Source of the DNA: Thermocrinis sp. | GTDB lineage: Bacteria > Aquificota > Aquificia > Aquificales > Aquificaceae | DNA length: 64,000 nt | Assembly (NCBI RefSeq): GCF_036781485.1 | Contig: NZ_DAIQAX010000003.1 | Span: forward strand, 25,806 to 89,805 | Direction: 5' to 3' | Part shown: positions 55,187-63,139 of the stretch, piece after piece | How the letters are laid out: every line of letters begins with the position of its first letter | Position numbering within the stretch: the stretch's first letter is position 1 | Translations under genes and position numbers: made by a program | The notes under the pieces: generated by a model | Told to the model about the DNA's origin: nothing | Seen by the model: only the letters and a program-made list of their open reading frames with translations | Database searches by the model: none

Positions 55187-57411
55187 GCCTTTACTCCGGA
55201 AAGGGACATTATGCTATCAATGTAGTTCAAATAAGACTCTTTTAGGTCCATTGACCTGGCATAAGAAAGGGCTTCTTTACTCATAAACTCTCTCAGGTAT
55301 GGATTGCCCAAGATCCTGTTTAGCTTTTCTGCAAAATCCTCTGGTGAGTTTGCTATAAAGCCGTTTATACCCTCCTGCACGTGCTCGTGGGATGCTCCCT
55401 TTGAGCTAACTATCACCGGCAAGCCCGAAGCCATAGCTTCTAGCACAACTTGCCCGTAAGTTTCCGTCTCTGAGGGGAAAAGAAACACATCCGCGCTCGC
55501 ATATGCCTTTGCCAAAGACAGTCCTGTAAGATAGCCTACAAAGTAAGTATTCTTGGGTTTGCGCTCTTCCAAATCCTTCCTGTAGGGACCATCCCCTACT
55601 ACTATAAAGGTATCCTCCGGAAAGACTTTTGCACAGTAAAGGAAGGTGTCCAAGTTTTTCTCCTTTGAAACCCTGCCCACATACAACACCACATTACCCT
55701 TCGTTGGGATGCCAAAGTTCTTTTGGAAAAAGTCTTTCTCTCTGTAGGAAGGGCTAAAAAGCTCTGTATCCACGCCCCTTTTGAATACTTTTATCTTGTT
55801 TGCTGAAACGCCTTTCTCTACTAATGTTTTTAGATAAGTTTCCGAAGGAACAAAAACCCTGTCAGCCAGATGGCAGATGAAGACAAGTGCTTTGTAAAGC
55901 CAATCCTTTAGATCTGAACTGTTGGTGTATTTGTAAGCGTAAGAGGGCACATCCGTGTGGAAGGCAAAGGACAGAGGTAGGTTAAGAAGCTTGGCTACAA
56001 GAATGGACATAATACCTAAAGGTCCAGGAGTAGCCACGTGGATGTGGCTGTATCCTTTTAGCACATCCAAAAGCTCCACAAGGGAAGGCACTCTTAGCTT
56101 AAACTCCTCATAAAAGGGTGTGGAAAACTCCGTCATAGGTGTTAGTAGCACCAGGTTATCTTCTCTATCTTGTTTGTTGCCCACCGCTATAACATCCACG
56201 GGGAGGTTGTATGTGCTTGCCAAGTATCTTACGATCTTTGAGCTTCTGGCTACCCCGTTGATGTCAAAGTATGTGTCAGTTATGTATGCTAACCTCATAG
56301 GTTTTCCGTTGTTCAATCCAAGGTTCATAGCTATCCTTTTTGCGTTGTCCTCTTCCTTCTTTTGTTGGCTGAGTATAACCAAAGGAAGGGAGTGCAGTAT
56401 AAAGGATAGTATCGTCTCGCCGAGATGCGTAAGGGAAAACTCCCTTATGAGCCTTTCTAAGCTCATGAAGGGTAGCTTGTTTATTATCTCTTTGAATATG
56501 TAATGTCTGGGGGCATTGGTTCCAAAGAGGTTCCTAACAAAAAGCTCGCTGAAAAAGTTGTCTGAATGCATGAAGACAAAATCAAGGAACGGTTTCACGT
56601 GCTTGGGTATTGTGTTGCGCCTGCTTAAGTAGTCGTAAGCAATTCTACCAACCATATTTAGCACCCTTTCGTATCCCAGCTCCTCCGTTCCTACGGAAGT
56701 ATGACCCTCCTTTATAGCTTTTAGAAACTCTTCCTTTGAGCTTGCCTTTGCTTCAGTCCAAGTTCTACCTAAATCCAAACCACCGTGGTCATCGGAGCCA
56801 GCAGTAAAGGTTATATGTTCTCTGCTTCTCAGAGACTGAATGTTATACCTCTCTTCCAGCTGTCTTATTTTTTCCCACCCGTCATATAGTCTGGCAATTT
56901 TTTCTTCAACAATCCTTAAACCTTCTCCTCTTGTGCCGTTGATTATCTCCCAGTTGTCAAACAAGAGGACAAACTTCTCCACCAGGCTTTTTGTTATCCT
57001 TGTGTCCTGAACAGAGTATAAAGGATGGGCCAAAGAGTGGGCTATGTCTTTTTCTTTTAGATATTTCACAAACTCATAAACATTTTCCCTTAGCTTTATC
57101 AGGTCCTGGTGTATTTTCTCGTCTATTCCATAAACGAGCACATGGACCTTTGCCTTTTCCTCTGGGAAAAAAACTGTGTATTCACAGCTTATGAAAACCT
57201 CCGGCAGGTGTGCTATTTCCAAAACACCGTCTATGGTGTTGTGGTCCGTTATGGTGATGTATGTCATTCCCCTTTCTTTTAGCCTTTTGTATATCTCCTG
57301 CGGTTCTGTAAAGCTCTCAGGACAATTAATTAGCTGACTGAACCAACCCCCCGGTAGGTTGGACGCCTTGGAATGAAGGTGAAGGTCTGCCTTTGCTAAG
57401 TAATTCCCCAT
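55183..57411 (-). CDS. PHP phosphoesterase domain fused to a GT4 glycosyltransferase
   Basis: Residues 1-370 form a PHP domain with metal ligands in ADLHLHSKAS, YITITDHNTIDG, ISCEYTVFF, HSLAHPLYS and AGSDDHGGLDLG. From about residue 375 a GT-B transferase starts (RLAYITDTYFDINGVARSSK), with LYVGRVSKEKNLDTFLYC and E-x7-E in SETETYGQVVLEAMASGLPV. The fusion may couple hydrolysis of a phosphoester to sugar transfer, which is inference. GGAGGT before ATG 57411 lies inside the upstream gene, so its start is firm. Confidence 0.85.
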   Translation of the reverse strand: MGNYLAKADLHLHSKASNLPGGWFSQLINCPESFTEPQEIYKRLKERGMTYITITDHNTIDGVLEIAHLPEVFISCEYTVFFPEEKAKVHVLVYGIDEKIHQDLIKLRENVYEFVKYLKEKDIAHSLAHPLYSVQDTRITKSLVEKFVLLFDNWEIINGTRGEGLRIVEEKIARLYDGWEKIRQLEERYNIQSLRSREHITFTAGSDDHGGLDLGRTWTEAKASSKEEFLKAIKEGHTSVGTEELGYERVLNMVGRIAYDYLSRRNTIPKHVKPFLDFVFMHSDNFFSELFVRNLFGTNAPRHYIFKEIINKLPFMSLERLIREFSLTHLGETILSFILHSLPLVILSQQKKEEDNAKRIAMNLGLNNGKPMRLAYITDTYFDINGVARSSKIVRYLASTYNLPVDVIAVGNKQDREDNLVLLTPMTEFSTPFYEEFKLRVPSLVELLDVLKGYSHIHVATPGPLGIMSILVAKLLNLPLSFAFHTDVPSYAYKYTNSSDLKDWLYKALVFICHLADRVFVPSETYLKTLVEKGVSANKIKVFKRGVDTELFSPSYREKDFFQKNFGIPTKGNVVLYVGRVSKEKNLDTFLYCAKVFPEDTFIVVGDGPYRKDLEERKPKNTYFVGYLTGLSLAKAYASADVFLFPSETETYGQVVLEAMASGLPVIVSSKGASHEHVQEGINGFIANSPEDFAEKLNRILGNPYLREFMSKEALSYARSMDLKESYLNYIDSIMSLSGVKA

Positions 57412-58084
57412 AGCTTATTAACCTCCTTTCTTTTTTTATTTGATTGATAATTAACCTCCATAAGGCTACTTTTCTTTTGTCTTTGAAATCGGCAGTGTGC
57501 AACGCAAGTCTTAGGAAAGGATACCTATCAAGGAGCTTAAAGAGAATGGGCACAGTTTTAATGCTAATGTAAGAGAGTCCATACCTGTTGCTGAAGGTCA
57601 ATACGGGAGATTTAATCTCTTCTCCGCTCTGTAAATCCTTTATCTTTCCTCTGTAGCCTACCCCTAAAAAGCCAAAGGAATACAGCAAGTCATCAAGCCA
57701 AGGGTTTCCTATCCAAGCGGGTGGCACAAATACCTTCGTATCCAACCGCATCGCTTGGAATATCTCCAAAGCTTTTTCCAATTTTAGATAGGTTTCTTCA
57801 AGGTCCCCTTCCCCAAACTCTCCCTCTCCGTAAGTGTAAAGAAGATGTTGCAGCCTTTTCTTGCCCGTATGCGTATAACCGTGCATTATGATTTCTTGTT
57901 TAGTTTTCTCTATAAAACTCACAAAAGGGGCATACCTGTTTATGGCATACTCTCCTCTAAAGTTGGGGATAAGAAGCAGTGAGAATTTTTCAACGTGTAG
58001 CTTTTCCAAGAACTCTATTGCGTTATAAACTTCCTCTTTGTGGAATGGAGATACATCGTGTAGCTCTACTATTGCATATCTCAT
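57326..58084 (-). CDS. DUF2334 polysaccharide-deacetylase-like protein
   Basis: The 252-aa protein has the start YAIVELHDVSPFHKEEV, metal-type EIIMHGYTHTGKKR, and VFVPPAWIGN, which fit DUF2334, a branch of the NodB-like carbohydrate esterases. It probably removes acetyl groups from a glycan precursor. The last 28 codons overlap the PHP fusion gene by 86 bases, and the final RPSPSFQGVQPTGGLVQSAN looks like an extension after loss of an earlier stop. Confidence 0.78.
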   Translation of the reverse strand: MRYAIVELHDVSPFHKEEVYNAIEFLEKLHVEKFSLLLIPNFRGEYAINRYAPFVSFIEKTKQEIIMHGYTHTGKKRLQHLLYTYGEGEFGEGDLEETYLKLEKALEIFQAMRLDTKVFVPPAWIGNPWLDDLLYSFGFLGVGYRGKIKDLQSGEEIKSPVLTFSNRYGLSYISIKTVPILFKLLDRYPFLRLALHTADFKDKRKVALWRLIINQIKKERRLISYGELLSKGRPSPSFQGVQPTGGLVQSAN

Positions 58085-58197
58085 CTTGTAGCTTAATAAT
58101 ATGTTTGCAAGGTTAAGAAACTGTTAAGATGGATTGAAAAAGTTATAGTTGCGTATTAAATTATTAGAATATATTAATAAGCTGGAGGAGGTAAGAT

Positions 58198-58410
58198 ATG
58201 ACGCTTACAATGGACAGAGCTTTAAGGCTTACTTCTGGAGTTGTTCTTCTGTTTGTCTGGCTTGTGGCTATAGTCGGTTCGGACATACACTGGTTTTGGA
58301 AAGCTTTTATAGCCTTTATGGCTGTCAATCAGATTCAATCGGCTTTTACCAATTGGTGCCCTGTGGTTAGCGTATACAGAAAACTGGGAATAAAGGAGTG
58401 TAATTGCTAA
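58198..58410 (+). CDS. DUF2892 small membrane protein
   Basis: The 70-aa protein has two membrane helices and the family ending FTNWCPVVSVYRKLGIKEC. DUF2892 proteins often accompany rhodanese or sulfur-transfer proteins (YgaP C-terminus). A strong GGAGGAGG precedes ATG. The paired Cys residues near the end are typical. It is followed by a dehydrogenase gene 11 bases later. Confidence 0.85.
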   Translation: MTLTMDRALRLTSGVVLLFVWLVAIVGSDIHWFWKAFIAFMAVNQIQSAFTNWCPVVSVYRKLGIKECNC

Positions 58411-58421
58411 AATAGTCCTTT

Positions 58422-59150
58422 GTGAGAAAAGTTGGAATAATAACTGGAGTAAGGCGGATAGGTTTTTATGTAGCCAAAGAGCTCTTACAGGACGGTTGGT
58501 CCTTGGCGGTAGTTTATCTTTCTTCAGAGAAGGAAGTAGAAAGATTAAAAGAGTACGGAGAAGTTTCAGGAATAAAAGCCGACCTTTCCGAAAGGGATTC
58601 TTATAAAGCTATAGTTCAAAAAACTTTTGATGTTTTTGGAAGGATAGATGCCTTTATTCATCTTGCAAGTCCTTACTTTCCCACACCACTTGAGAGCATA
58701 ACTGAAGAAGACGTGAAAAAACACTTTCTACCCATAGCGGAGGCTTTTTTATTCGTATCCAAAGAATGTGCTCCTTATATGCTTAGAAACGAGCAATCCA
58801 TAAAGGGAAGAATAATAGCCTTTGGAGATTGGGCAACAAACACCACACCCTACAAAAACTACAGTGCTTACTTTATCTCAAAAGGTGCCTTACACACTTG
58901 CGTAAAAGTCCTTGCAAAGGAGCTTGCCCCTTACATATTGGTAAATGCCATAGCCTTAGGTCCAACCCTAAAGCCTCCAGATTTTTCCCAAGAAAGATGG
59001 AACAGCTACATAGACAAAACGCCACTAAAAAGAGAAGTTTCCATAGAGGACGTGGTGGCGCTAACCAAGTTTTTGCTCAAAGTGGAAAGTATGACTGGAG
59101 AGATAATCAACTTAGACAGCGGGAGGCACATATCGGGCGAATGCAGTTAA
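58422..59150 (+). CDS. Short-chain dehydrogenase/reductase
   Basis: The 242-aa Rossmann enzyme has the nucleotide motif GIITGVRRIGFYVAKELL, IDAFIHLASPYF (in place of NNAG) and catalytic YSAYFISKGAL with Tyr-x3-Lys replaced by Tyr-x3-Ser-Lys spacing as YFISK. The C-terminus ends with the family-type GEIINLDSGRHI. It is nearest to FabG/pteridine-reductase-like proteins. The substrate is unknown. Start GTG 58422. Confidence 0.85.
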   Translation: MRKVGIITGVRRIGFYVAKELLQDGWSLAVVYLSSEKEVERLKEYGEVSGIKADLSERDSYKAIVQKTFDVFGRIDAFIHLASPYFPTPLESITEEDVKKHFLPIAEAFLFVSKECAPYMLRNEQSIKGRIIAFGDWATNTTPYKNYSAYFISKGALHTCVKVLAKELAPYILVNAIALGPTLKPPDFSQERWNSYIDKTPLKREVSIEDVVALTKFLLKVESMTGEIINLDSGRHISGECS

Positions 59151-59374
59151 ACTTTTTGACTGTTTAAAAACTGCTGAATTTTTAACTCAATTATGTCCTT
59201 GTGCAACAGCCTTTCCTTTTTTAGCTTTTCTATTTCCATCTCCAAGTCGTGGGTCATAGGATGGTGTTTTTCCAACTTATCTATCTGCTTGTCAAGCTCC
59301 TCGTGTTTTTCGTAATGATACCTAAACTCTCTATCTTCTTGAAGAAGTTTTTGCACTATCTCTTCTCTGGTCAT
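59147..59374 (-). CDS. YdcH/DUF465-family small coiled-coil protein
   Basis: The 75-aa charged helical protein reads EFRYHYEKHEELDKQIDKLE and later MEIEKLKKERLLHKDIIELK, the pattern of DUF465. Function is unknown in all bacteria. It overlaps the membrane protein gene on one side and the convergent dehydrogenase gene by four bases. Confidence 0.8.
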   Translation of the reverse strand: MTREEIVQKLLQEDREFRYHYEKHEELDKQIDKLEKHHPMTHDLEMEIEKLKKERLLHKDIIELKIQQFLNSQKV

Positions 59375-59781
59375 AGAATGTCCTCCTTTCTTGGTCTTAA
59401 TAATATTAAACCAAAAATGGATAGAAAATAGCCAAGAATCAGCACAGACAGGGGGGCAAAGATAATGTATACGATAAAACTAAAGAAGAAGGGAAGAGTA
59501 ACCAAGACGTAGAGCCAAAAGTATCTGCGTATGGCTTTTTGACTCCAATACTTTTCCTTTTGGGTATGGATGGGAAAAAGTCTTTTTCTTAGAATCAGCG
59601 CCAAGATAACTAAAAAAACACTCAAAGTCAAAGTTATAAGCATACTACCCAAGACCATGTTTATATGAAGTGGTAGTCTAAAGTATGGGTATAAAGGTAA
59701 ACATGCAACAAATATTAGAGTTACTAAACCTAAGAAGGCTTTAAAAAATTGTCTCACTCTTATGTAAAAAAGTTCCTTCAT
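59371..59781 (-). CDS. Membrane protein of unknown function
   Basis: The protein of about 136 aa has four hydrophobic segments in two pairs with a basic loop between (RKRLFPIHTQKEKYWSQKAI). It is not recognised. ATG 59781 is preferred because GAGAG precedes it and it overlaps the truA stop (ATGA). A longer frame begins at 59832 but would run inside truA. Confidence 0.7.
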   Translation of the reverse strand: MKELFYIRVRQFFKAFLGLVTLIFVACLPLYPYFRLPLHINMVLGSMLITLTLSVFLVILALILRKRLFPIHTQKEKYWSQKAIRRYFWLYVLVTLPFFFSFIVYIIFAPLSVLILGYFLSIFGLILLRPRKEDIL

Positions 59782-60503
59782 AGAAAAACTCTCTCCAAAG
59801 TTAGTCCCTTTGCCTTGGCAGTGTAAGGACATTTCTTGCCACTTAAAAATTCCTTTATTTCATCCACAGTTAGCTTACCCATGCCTAAGTATATCAAACA
59901 CCCCGCCATGCGCCTTACCATATATCTTAAGAACCTTTTTGCTCTCACGCTTATTTCTATTATTCTATCTTTTTCTTCTATTTTGCACTCCTCAATCTCT
60001 ACAAAGGGATCATGCTCTTCTTCGTCAAGCTTGGCAAAGCCTGAAAAGTTGTAATTTCCGAGAAAAAGCTCTGCGCCTCTTTTCATACTCTCTATATCCA
60101 GACTATAAGGAATGCGCCACACGAAAGGTTCCAAAAAAGGATCCCTTGCAAGAGAAGGAAAAACTCTGTAGGTGTAAAGCTTACCAGCTACCGAATACCT
60201 GGCGTTAAAGCTTAGATCTTCAAGCCAAACCTTTTTGATACCTATATCCTCTGGCAAGATTGAGTTGAGGGCTTTCAAAAGATTGTCTATGGGAAAAAAT
60301 TTAGAGCTTCTGAAGTTAGCTATATATTCCTTTGCATGTACTCCCGCATCCGTTCTGCAGCAACCTATCAACTTTACCTTTTCTCCAAAAAGCATACCCA
60401 AAGCATCGCTCAAAGTTCCCTGCACAGTCCTCAGGTTAGGTTGCACTTGCCAACCGTGAAAGTTAGTCCCTACAAAGCAAAGCAACAAACAATAGTTGTG
60501 CAT
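59778..60503 (-). CDS. truA: tRNA pseudouridine synthase A
   Basis: The 241-aa enzyme has FVGTNFHGWQVQPNLRTVQG at the N-terminus, the catalytic Asp in CCRTDAGVHAKEYIANF and RFLRYMVRRMAGCLIYLG near the end. It modifies positions 38-40 of tRNA anticodon arms. The divergent tRNA-Lys promoter lies in the 35 bases before its start. Confidence 0.94.
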   Translation of the reverse strand: MHNYCLLLCFVGTNFHGWQVQPNLRTVQGTLSDALGMLFGEKVKLIGCCRTDAGVHAKEYIANFRSSKFFPIDNLLKALNSILPEDIGIKKVWLEDLSFNARYSVAGKLYTYRVFPSLARDPFLEPFVWRIPYSLDIESMKRGAELFLGNYNFSGFAKLDEEEHDPFVEIEECKIEEKDRIIEISVRAKRFLRYMVRRMAGCLIYLGMGKLTVDEIKEFLSGKKCPYTAKAKGLTLERVFL

Positions 60504-60520
60504 TTTTTAAAGAATCAATA

Positions 60521-60526
60521 TATAAT
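60521..60526 (+). promoter_or_regulatory. Likely -10 box of the tRNA-Lys promoter
   Basis: TATAAT ends 12 bases before the mature tRNA 5' end. A possible -35, TTGTGC at 60496-60501, is 19 bases upstream, a weak spacing. Confidence 0.5.
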
Positions 60527-60538
60527 AAAAGCATATTA

Positions 60539-60612
60539 GAGCCGGTAGCTCAGCCTGGTAGAGCAACGGACTTTTAATCCGTGGGTCGAGGGTTCAAATC
60601 CCTCCCGGCTCA
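60539..60612 (+). tRNA. tRNA-Lys (anticodon TTT)
   Basis: The 74-base cloverleaf has a 7-bp acceptor stem (GAGCCGG with CCGGCTC), D arm GCTC/GAGC, anticodon stem ACGGA/TCCGT around loop CTTTTAA, and T arm GAGGG/CCCTC with TTCAAAT. The discriminator is A and CCA is not encoded. Confidence 0.97.
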
Positions 60613-60631
60613 CTTTAAGTGAGCTTCTCTT
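60608..60631. terminator. Palindrome using the tRNA 3' end as terminator
   Basis: GCTCACTT (60608-60615) and AAGTGAGC (60617-60624) form a perfect inverted repeat around one base, followed by TTCTCTTT. The left arm is the acceptor end of the tRNA. The glmU stop on the other strand lies in its centre. Confidence 0.55.
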
Positions 60632-62003
60632 TACCTTTACCCTTCATTATTCTTACTCTAGGTCTTGCTATGGCTAAATCCCCTTCCTCTACGTTTTTGT
60701 TTATTACTGAACCACCTGCTATGTAGGAATAGCTACCAAGCTGTATGGGGGCTATTATTAGAGAATTGCTACCTATAAAGACGTTTTCTCCCACGTAGCT
60801 TTGGTGTTTTCTTTTTCCATCGTAATTAGCAAATACCACACCCGCACCCACGTTGGTGCGATTTCCAATGGTTGCATCGCCTATGTAAGCAAGATGCTTA
60901 GCATTCACATGATTCCCTATGTTTGATGCTTTGACTTCTACAAAATTCCCTATGTGGGACTCTTCACCTATAACTGATTGGTTTCTTATGTGTGCAAAGG
61001 GACCCACCACCGCCCTACTTTTTACGTGCGAATCTCTTACTATACTGTATGGCTCCACTATTACACCCTCTTCAAGAGTAGAATTTTGTATAATACTTCC
61101 CCTTCCTACTCGGACTCCTTTTCCTATCCTGCTGTTTCCTATTATGGCAACCCCCGGTTCTATCTCCACGTCGCTTTCTAGCTTTGCGTCTGGCTCTATC
61201 CAAACTGTTTCCGGCTGATGGATAGTATTGCCCTCCTTTGCTAACTTTTCCAGTATTCTCAGCCTTATTACATTTTCTGCTATGGCAAGCTCCCAACGGT
61301 TATTAACACCCATAACCTCCACTTGCTCTTCCGCCATAAAGCTTCTGACTATGTACCCCCTTTTACTCATTAGATTTATAGCTTCAGTTAAATAAAGCTC
61401 CCCGCTCGCTGGACTTGGTTTTAATGAAAAAATAACGCTCAGCAAGTGTGGGCTATAAAAAAGATAGACTCCCCCGTTTATTTCCTTTATCTGCTTTTCT
61501 TCAAAAGATGCATCCTTTTCTTCCACGATTTTTATCACATTACCCTGGTCATCCTTTACTATCCTTCCGTATCCAGTCGGATCTGGAAGGAAACTGGAAA
61601 GAATAAGAGCGCTTAGTTTTACATTTTCATATTCTTCTACCAGATGTATGTATCTTTGCATGTTTTTTATAGTTTGAGTTTTTACCAGTGGCGTGTCTCC
61701 GTTGATTACAAGAAGGTAATCCTGATAGTCTCTCCAAAAATCTATAGCCGAGATAACCGCATCCGCCGTCCCCCCCTTAGGATTTTTCTGATAAAAAAAC
61801 AACACATTTTCTTTTTCTTCAAAGACTTTCTTAACTTCCTCGGCCTGATGTCCTACCACTACCGCTATATCTCTTATGTTAAGTTCTCTAACTATCTGAT
61901 AAACATACCAGACCATAGGCTTATTCATTATGGTGTGCAATACCTTCGCCTTTTCACTCCTAAACCTGGTTCCTAAACCTGCTGCAAGTATTAAAGCTCT
62001 CAT
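60615..62003 (-). CDS. glmU: Bifunctional UDP-GlcNAc pyrophosphorylase / GlcN-1-P acetyltransferase
   Basis: The 462-aa enzyme has the uridylyltransferase start LILAAGLGTRFRSEKAKVLH, GDTPLV, and a C-terminal left-handed beta-helix with acetyltransferase residues (VEVKASNIGNHVNAKHLAYI, GVVFANYDGKRKHQSYVG). It supplies UDP-GlcNAc for peptidoglycan and LPS. Its end faces the tRNA-Lys gene with two bases between. Confidence 0.95.
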   Translation of the reverse strand: MRALILAAGLGTRFRSEKAKVLHTIMNKPMVWYVYQIVRELNIRDIAVVVGHQAEEVKKVFEEKENVLFFYQKNPKGGTADAVISAIDFWRDYQDYLLVINGDTPLVKTQTIKNMQRYIHLVEEYENVKLSALILSSFLPDPTGYGRIVKDDQGNVIKIVEEKDASFEEKQIKEINGGVYLFYSPHLLSVIFSLKPSPASGELYLTEAINLMSKRGYIVRSFMAEEQVEVMGVNNRWELAIAENVIRLRILEKLAKEGNTIHQPETVWIEPDAKLESDVEIEPGVAIIGNSRIGKGVRVGRGSIIQNSTLEEGVIVEPYSIVRDSHVKSRAVVGPFAHIRNQSVIGEESHIGNFVEVKASNIGNHVNAKHLAYIGDATIGNRTNVGAGVVFANYDGKRKHQSYVGENVFIGSNSLIIAPIQLGSYSYIAGGSVINKNVEEGDLAIARPRVRIMKGKGKEKLT

Positions 62004-62036
62004 GAGGAATTATTATAACCTTCTATCTCTCCTTTG

Positions 62037-63089
62037 TTAGCGGCTTAGTTTAAACCTGACAATCTTGAAATAAAACCGAATATAGAAAAGGCAGAAAGCT
62101 AAGAAAGATAAAATTAAAATAGCTGTATTTTTCCAAAAAAGAAGGGCGGGGATGGATGCCATTATCTGAAAGCCCCAGAGGTAGGGAGAAGTAAGGGAAT
62201 TCCTTATAACATGAGGGGTCGTTTTGTATTTTTTTCTGATGATTCTTCTGTAAATTAGCGTATGCAAATGAATAGCATCTGGATCAAATGGGCTGAGTTC
62301 TCTTAAAAACTTTCTTCTATAGATGGAAAATATTGTCTCAAATACCGGATAAGCCAGAAGCATAAGCACAAACCATGGAGAAACTTCGGGATGCCGCTTT
62401 ACCAGAAGCACACCCACCAAACCCGCCAAAAAGCCTATAAAATAACTTCCACCGTCTCCTAAGAAGATCTTGCCAAAGGGAAAGTTAAGAAGGAAAAAAC
62501 CAAAAATAGCGGATGCCATGACAAGGCTAAAGTAAAGTAAAAATTCATCCTGCAAAACAAAGCTCACATAAGCGTATGAGAAAAATATAATTATTGCCAC
62601 ACCCCCGGCCAGACCATTAAATCCGTCTATTATGTTCATAGCGTTTGCCATACCTGCCAAGGCAAAAGCTGTAAAGAACAAAGAAAAGGCACTGTAAGTC
62701 AAAATGTGGTCAAAACAAGGTATATCTATTCTTTCTATCCTGGCGGACAGAAACACCACTGCTAAAATACCGGAGAGAAAGGCAAAAAGTAATCTTATCT
62801 TCGGACTTACCCTTTTAGTTATATCTTCCAAAAGTCCGGCGGTAAAAACAGGTAAAGAAATCATACAGATAACTAAAAACTCCTTTCCAAAGGGCTTTCC
62901 AAAGAGTTTCATCAATGAACCGGTTAGAAAAAGGGATACAAACAAAGCTACCCCGCCTATCCTAGGAGTTGGATCCCGATGAAACTTTTGGACACCCTCT
63001 TGTTTGTCAACAAAAAGCCCATGCTTGAAAACTACAAAAAAATAGCTAACTATAAAGCTAGTCAAAAAAGCTGCTATTAGATACTTCAC
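62037..63089 (-). CDS. Undecaprenyl-phosphate glycosyl-1-phosphate transferase (WecA/TagO type)
   Basis: The 350-aa protein has about ten membrane segments and the polyprenyl-transferase motifs NAMNIIDGFNGLAGGVAI, FLGDGGSYFIGFLAGL and the late HLHTLIYRRI. It would load a sugar-1-phosphate from a UDP-sugar onto undecaprenyl phosphate to begin O-antigen, ECA-like or capsule synthesis. MraY is less likely given the motif details. It follows (upstream on minus) glmU, whose product UDP-GlcNAc is a likely donor. Confidence 0.87.
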   Translation of the reverse strand: MKYLIAAFLTSFIVSYFFVVFKHGLFVDKQEGVQKFHRDPTPRIGGVALFVSLFLTGSLMKLFGKPFGKEFLVICMISLPVFTAGLLEDITKRVSPKIRLLFAFLSGILAVVFLSARIERIDIPCFDHILTYSAFSLFFTAFALAGMANAMNIIDGFNGLAGGVAIIIFFSYAYVSFVLQDEFLLYFSLVMASAIFGFFLLNFPFGKIFLGDGGSYFIGFLAGLVGVLLVKRHPEVSPWFVLMLLAYPVFETIFSIYRRKFLRELSPFDPDAIHLHTLIYRRIIRKKYKTTPHVIRNSLTSPYLWGFQIMASIPALLFWKNTAILILSFLAFCLFYIRFYFKIVRFKLSR

Positions 63090-63139
63090 TCTTAGTAAAT
63101 TTTAAAGTTTTATTTTCGCATAAAATAGTAGCTTGTCCT

